A DNA stretch of 51,888 nucleotides from Trichomonas tenax (Eukaryota > Parabasalia > Trichomonadida > Trichomonadidae): assembly GCA_023091735.1 (NCBI GenBank), contig JALKBU010000281.1, forward strand, positions 1 to 51,888, given 5' to 3'. The notes below the pieces were generated by a model. That model worked only from the letters and a program-made list of their open reading frames with translations. It ran no database searches and was not told the origin of the DNA. This document shows positions 49,504 to 51,888 of the stretch, piece after piece; position 1 is the stretch's first letter, and each line of letters starts with the position of its first letter. Made by a program: the position numbers and the translations under genes.

Positions 49504-51307
49504 ATGAATGCTAGACAACTTTTATTCGCAATTAAGCAGCAGCGATTAAACAAAGACAAACTAAAACACATTTTAAACGCCATTGTTGCTAATTCTGCGA
49601 TTACAAATCTGAGCAAACTACGAAACTCAGTTGCAAACCACTTGACTCCCTACATTATCCCCTCTGGAAGGGATTTATTTTTATTTCATTGATCAATGGG
49701 CAGGAATGGAGCGTACAAATGCGCAGTTCAATGCAGAATTTGGCAACATGGAATCACAACAAGGACGTACAGCAGTTCCTCAAGATGGCAGGAGTGCCAT
49801 TAATGCTCTAATGAACATTGCTACACGTATTATCGCGTTCCCAGAGCTGACCCCTTACTTTCCATTAGAGCTTCATAAGATTTGAAAAATGTTTCAATAG
49901 TCATTAAGAGCATCGACAACAAGCACAGGAAGGACGAGAAATGGTTAGACTCATACGTCAAAGCAGGAAACAGGCTCATCGAGTTCAAAATCGACACCTA
50001 TACAGAGAATGATATGGCTTTATTCCTCCGTGAATTCACAAAATGCATGCTTGCATTAATGAAGAAGATTAATACGTTCGATCAGAAGTGGGCGGTATAT
50101 TACGGCTACGATGACCAGCACAACATTCTCAAACACCTCAGTCAAACGCATTAGGTTCAATGCTCCATCAGTTACTGAATGAGAACTTCATTTCCCAATT
50201 GGAAGCAGATGCGAGTAAAGTTGTCGAAAAGGACTACGATTTTTTCATGTGCAAGATTCCGCATCTCACAAGCGTTTGCATCTTTGATTACACTGATTAT
50301 CCAGAGCTGACAATGAAGCAGGTCAAGCAGGGAACGTTCATCAAGGGCAAGAAGCTTTCCAAAAAAGAAGAAATCATCCTGCAGGCAATGACGCATATGG
50401 GAAGGAGAAAGGAGGATGATGAATACTTCAAGGAAGTCATCGAAGAGGGAGAAGCGAAAAAGAGAGCCATGAGAGGAAGAGCTCTGGAATTTCCTCTGCA
50501 CCAACCCAATCGATCTTGAAAAGTATCAGATCTTCAATGTCATCGACAAACGCACTGGCGATCTAATGACACGCTACAATTGCTTCATCTACTCCTGCAT
50601 TCAGGCTGGCATTGACGAGGATACAATTAATTTCATGCGCGAAATTGTCAGAGTCAAAACATTTGCCATGACAAAAATCCAGATCATTTCCAACGAGACC
50701 GGAATCAAATTTGACATCATTAAGCACAATGAAGACTACAACAATCACACTTACACATTCACGCCGGAAGAAGGAGAGGTCAAGAAACGTGTTAAGTTGT
50801 TGCTGTACAAGGATCACTACATGCTCAGCGAACCAGCCCCAATCAGTTGCTTCTTCATCAAGAATTACAAGGATATTATGAAGAAGTGTGCGGGATGGAG
50901 CCTCGACAAAATGTGCCTCATCAATCGCAAAATTTGCGACAAGTATGCAATTAATTCCAAAATGCTCACACCGATTGGAAAGTTCATTGATACCCTCTTC
51001 GAATGCGACTATTTCGAACCGATTCACAGGTGTGAACTGATCACATACATGACGACATTGTACACAGAGAAATTGGAGCCATTCAATGACTTGAATTACT
51101 CGGCGAAGTCCTGCACAAAGAGGAAGGAAGACAGAGGCAACCATGGTGCATCAGGAAGTTCAAACACGAGCACGTATTCTTCGTAGACTTCGAGGCAAGC
51201 ACAGATGGAAGCCATAAAGCCTACAATATTTGCAACATGGAAGACAACGAGGAGGAAGTTCATTCGATTTGGAGCATCAATTGCGCAATAGTTAGTAATA
51301 ATATGTA
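49504..51307 (+). pseudogene. Protein-primed type B DNA polymerase, N-terminal part, frameshifted and truncated
   Basis: Protein-like sequence runs from ATG 49504 to about 51289 through six frame blocks (49504-49690, about 49660-49885, 49882-50154, about 50130-50519, about 50480-51186, about 51100-51289). The last block holds VFFVDFEASTDGSHKAYNIC, a good exonuclease motif I (Asp-x-Glu) of family B polymerases, of the kind found in Maverick pPolB, where a long N-terminal region precedes it. The remaining exonuclease and polymerase motifs are absent: the gene runs into AT-rich DNA and repeats after 51.3 kb. It would copy the element's genome from a protein primer. It is a dead copy unless the frame changes are sequencing errors. 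Confidence 0.7.
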
Positions 51308-51376
51308 ATTACTGAAATCACAAATTATAAAAACAATGATTTATTAATACTAATATTTACGATAGAGTTAGTAATA

Positions 51377-51423
51377 AGATGTTCGCATCACCCACGACTA
51401 CGCCGTGGCTTCTGCGAACATCT
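51377..51423. repeat. Short hairpin, 11-bp perfect arms
   Basis: AGATGTTCGCA (51377-51387) is the reverse complement of 51413-51423; the loop has an inner CACG...CGTG stem. A flanking word, TTTACGA(t/c)AGAGTTAGT, occurs on both sides. Confidence 0.7.
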
Positions 51424-51542
51424 ATTTAAATATATTTACGACAGAGTTAGTTTTAGAAGTTAGGTCCCCTAATATAGAAATTAAATTTTTGAATTTCTTA
51501 CAAAATCAACGTTAATTTTATTTTGAAATTCCTGACTATATT

Positions 51543-51888
51543 AAATCTATTCAGTTTTTGAAAAATAATTTATGACTAACTAACTAAGAAAAGAAAGCGA
51601 AAGAAATTTATGAAGTAAGAAATTTGAAAATTAATTTTAGTGGTTATGAGAGAAATCTATTCAGTTTTTGAAAAATAATTTATGACTAACTAACTAAAAA
51701 AAGAAAGCGAAAGGATTTGAGGGTAAGAAAATTTGAAAATTAATTTTAGTGGTTATGAGAGAAATCTATTCAGTTTTTGAAAAATAATTTATGACTAACT
51801 AACTAAGAAAAGAAAGCGAAAGAAATTTATGAAGTAAGAAATTTGAAAATTAATTTTAGTGGTTATGAGAGAAATCTATTCAGTTTTT
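51543..51888. repeat. 110-bp tandem repeat running off the window
   Basis: Unit starts AAATCTATTCAGTTTTTGAA and recurs at 51543, 51653, 51762 and 51872 (period 109-110). Copies one and three are nearly identical; copy two differs around AAGGATTTGAGGGT. No coding capacity. The true array length cannot be seen. Confidence 0.9.

Larger units (their letters stand above)
47000..51307. mobile_element. Maverick/Polinton-like element, truncated
   Basis: A leftward gene (47000-47519) and a rightward series of tiny, often overlapping genes (47697-49219) are followed by the N-terminal part of a protein-primed type B DNA polymerase gene cut off at about 51.3 kb. GC content and codon use differ from host DNA. 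Trichomonads are known for many Maverick copies. Integrase, ATPase, protease and the polymerase palm are missing, and terminal inverted repeats were not found, so this is a fragment. Confidence 0.7.

Overview
The window looks like nuclear DNA of a parabasalid protist (a trichomonad, probably Tritrichomonas-like). It is very AT-rich, and no introns were seen. Genes are uninterrupted and separated by long stretches without genes. Gene content fits this group: a cytosolic-type iron superoxide dismutase, trichomonad-style armadillo-repeat proteins, a glycine-rich family fragment, MULE transposase debris and a Maverick/Polinton-like element with a protein-primed type B DNA polymerase. The species is inferred, not proven.

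Host genes, left to right: a FOP/FOR20-like LisH protein (2.5-3.0 kb), a degenerate Ras/Rab-like GTPase with a CaaX end (4.5-5.1), a 1007-residue coiled-coil protein with optimised codons (5.4-8.4), a membrane-anchored coiled-coil protein with a SUN-like end (9.7-10.7), a polytopic membrane protein (13.5-14.6), an ankyrin fragment, a possible G-patch protein (15.7-16.1), an armadillo-like protein (16.3-17.7), Fe-SOD (17.9-18.5), a MYST acetyltransferase (19.3-20.4), a truncated glycine-rich protein (22.1-22.6), a second armadillo-like protein (22.8-24.1), a protein O-mannosyltransferase carrying an N-terminal RRM (24.1-25.7), an XMAP215/TOG protein (29.7-33.7), a Cyc8/Ssn6-like TPR protein (41.9-43.3) and ribosomal protein eS8 (44.0-44.6). 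Several of these genes share an 11-bp element, TTTACATGTCA, 16-48 bases before the start codon. It fixes some start codons and marks orphan promoters.

Mobile and virus-like DNA: 38.0-41.1 kb is a compact virus-like module of small genes around a divergent control region. 47.0-51.3 kb is a second, GC-richer Maverick-like element of tiny overlapping genes followed by a frameshifted, truncated pPolB gene. In both, reading frames run through TAA/TAG codons and keep protein-like sequence beyond them. The first module shows this with no frameshift and no in-frame TGA. Either these are decaying copies with point mutations at Gln codons, or UAR is decoded in these elements. MULE-like remnants lie at 27.2-27.8 and 46.5-46.8 kb, and a small element with terminal inverted repeats at 20.5-21.3 kb.

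Structure not explained by genes: two clusters of four consecutive hairpins each (36.4-37.0 and 44.85-45.66 kb, arms about 22-53 nt, loops about 21-63 nt) look like clustered small-RNA precursors. A 31-bp tandem repeat follows the first cluster. A 19/21-bp tandem array lies at 12.5-12.8 kb and a 110-bp tandem repeat runs off the right end. No tRNA, rRNA gene or CRISPR array was recognised.
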